Source: an uncultured Bacteroidota bacterium
GTDB lineage: Bacteria; Bacteroidota; Bacteroidia; B-17B0; Aurantibacillaceae
NCBI GenBank assembly: GCA_903923915.1
Contig: CAIXZI010000275.1
Coordinates: 1-6,335, forward strand
Length of the DNA stretch: 6,335 bases
Reading direction: 5' to 3'
A program made the translations under genes and the position numbers. The notes below the pieces were generated by a model. It was not told the DNA's origin and made no database searches. It was given only the letters and a program-made list of their open reading frames with translations. Positions 5,302-6,335 of the stretch are shown here, piece after piece; the first letter of the stretch is position 1, and the number at the start of each line of letters is the position of its first letter.

Positions 5302-6335
5302 ATGAAGAAATTAATCGTTTTATGTATTTCTGTAGTATTGTTGCTTAGTTTTTGTCAGAACGAAGCCTCTAAAAAATCTTCAGATAAAAAACCGGAAGTG
5401 GTTGTAAAAAAAGATAGCAGCGTAAAAGTAGAAACAAACACTGTTACTACAAGTGCTGTTTTTGATGTAAAAACATTTGATACCAAAAATAATTTTAATG
5501 CTACGGCTTCTATTTTAGCGGGAGTTAAGAGTACAGCGGGCAATCTTTCAAACTATCTAGATTCAAGTGCATGGAAAGAAAATGCTTCTTTTATTGATAG
5601 TAGCTGGGCTAAATTAGAAAGAGGCAGATTAGTTAAAATGCGCACCTGGCGCGATAAAGAATTTGGCAATATCAGCAAAAATGAAAAAACGTTGTTTTAC
5701 CCTTTTTCTGGGCCAGATTTTTTAACAGCTTATACTTTCTTTCCAAATGTAGATAAATACGTAATGCTTGGTCTTGAGCCAATAGGTCGATTGCCTGAAA
5801 TTGCTAAAATGAAAACAAAAGATGCTGTACAATATGTTGGCTGCTTTAAAACTTCATTGGCAGATATTTTTAATAAAAGTTATTTCATTACTCAATACAT
5901 GGGGCGTGATTTACAAAACCAAAAAGTTAATGGTACACTTCCGATACTTAGCTTTTTTATTAAACGCACAGGAAATGAAATTGCTGATATTAAGTATGTA
6001 GTTAAAATTAGTAAAGACAGCATAATTGAAGTTCCTTACGATTACAAAGACAAAAAAAACTTACCATTTGGTGTACGAATTGATATTGTTAGTAACGGAC
6101 AGCCAAAAAGCGTTTATTATTTTAGATACGACGTAAGTAATGCCAAGTTCAACGATACTACCGCATTTTTAAAATACCTTAATAAAATGCAGGCACCTGT
6201 GGCTACTTATATAAAAAGTGCGTCATATTTGTTGCATAACAATTTTATGAGAAACATGCTTGCTTTTATATTAAAAAAATCGGATGATGTAATACAAGAC
6301 GATACCGGAGTGCCTTTTAAATATTTTGTAGAAAA
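5302..6335 (+). CDS. Probable lipoprotein of unknown function, 3' end outside window
   Basis: At least 344 residues are visible with no stop. Residues 1-17 are MKK followed by a hydrophobic stretch ending LLLSFC; Cys18 is a likely lipid-attachment site, although Phe just before it is unusual for a lipobox. Residues 19-55 are a Lys/Ser/Thr/Val-rich low-complexity linker of the kind that tethers a domain to a membrane. The globular part begins near residue 65. Its striking segments are WAKLERGRLVKMRTWRD (102-118), LFYPFSGPDFLTAYTFFP (131-148), YVMLGLEPIGRLPE (153-166) and a Tyr/Phe-rich region around 265-295. These look like the conserved core of a family, but I cannot name it and see no recognised catalytic motif. 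The ATG at 5302 is chosen because it gives the signal sequence and lies just after a matching promoter; no Shine-Dalgarno sequence is visible. It is divergent from the surface-protein operon, with 217 bp between start codons. Confidence 0.85.
   Translation, partial: MKKLIVLCISVVLLLSFCQNEASKKSSDKKPEVVVKKDSSVKVETNTVTTSAVFDVKTFDTKNNFNATASILAGVKSTAGNLSNYLDSSAWKENASFIDSSWAKLERGRLVKMRTWRDKEFGNISKNEKTLFYPFSGPDFLTAYTFFPNVDKYVMLGLEPIGRLPEIAKMKTKDAVQYVGCFKTSLADIFNKSYFITQYMGRDLQNQKVNGTLPILSFFIKRTGNEIADIKYVVKISKDSIIEVPYDYKDKKNLPFGVRIDIVSNGQPKSVYYFRYDVSNAKFNDTTAFLKYLNKMQAPVATYIKSASYLLHNNFMRNMLAFILKKSDDVIQDDTGVPFKYFVE

Noticed and set aside
5355..5543. Minus-strand open frame of 62 codons
   Set aside because: It is antisense to the Lys/Ser/Val-rich start of the lipoprotein gene, which explains its Val/Leu/Phe/Thr-rich translation.
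1..6335. tRNA or rRNA genes, insertion-sequence ends, attachment sites, defence or biosynthetic genes
   Set aside because: Almost all the window is accounted for by three protein-coding genes, and the 217-bp gap holds only promoters and a hairpin; no such signal was seen.

Overview
The window looks like chromosomal DNA of a member of the Bacteroidota, probably a free-living Flavobacteriales/Chitinophagales-like lineage or an uncultured relative. Four things point there: AT-rich DNA; starts with no Shine-Dalgarno sequence; two matches to the Bacteroidota promoter pattern (TTG upstream of TAnnTTTG); and a giant secreted protein built of PPC-like, Ig/PKD-like and SprB-like modules, the usual architecture of type IX secretion system (T9SS) surface proteins. 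A genus cannot be named from the sequence.

Layout. Bases 1-4730 (minus strand) hold the first 1,576 codons of one uninterrupted giant surface-protein gene that runs off the left edge. It has a signal peptide, four tandem PPC-like modules, one Ig-like module, a three-Ig-domain block present twice in tandem, another Ig-like module, one SprB-like repeat, then Ig-like modules of a different subtype. Bases 4737-5084 (minus) encode a 115-residue secreted protein whose stop lies 6 bp before, and in the same frame as, the giant gene. Bases 5085-5301 are an intergenic control region with two back-to-back promoters and a strong hairpin in the minus-strand leader. Bases 5302-6335 (plus) hold the start of a gene for an unrecognised probable lipoprotein, cut by the right edge.

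How the parts may work together. The small exported protein and the giant protein very probably form one transcription unit driven by the promoter at 5199-5228. The giant protein is probably an adhesin-like or matrix-like cell-surface stalk; its C-terminal sorting domain, which would decide this, lies outside the window. The divergent lipoprotein gene has its own promoter and need not share a function. Nothing resembles a defence, mobile or biosynthetic system. The most distinctive points are the higher-order domain duplication, the extreme lack of Glu and Arg in the giant protein, the coupled small secreted protein with a similar signal peptide, and the compact divergent promoter region.
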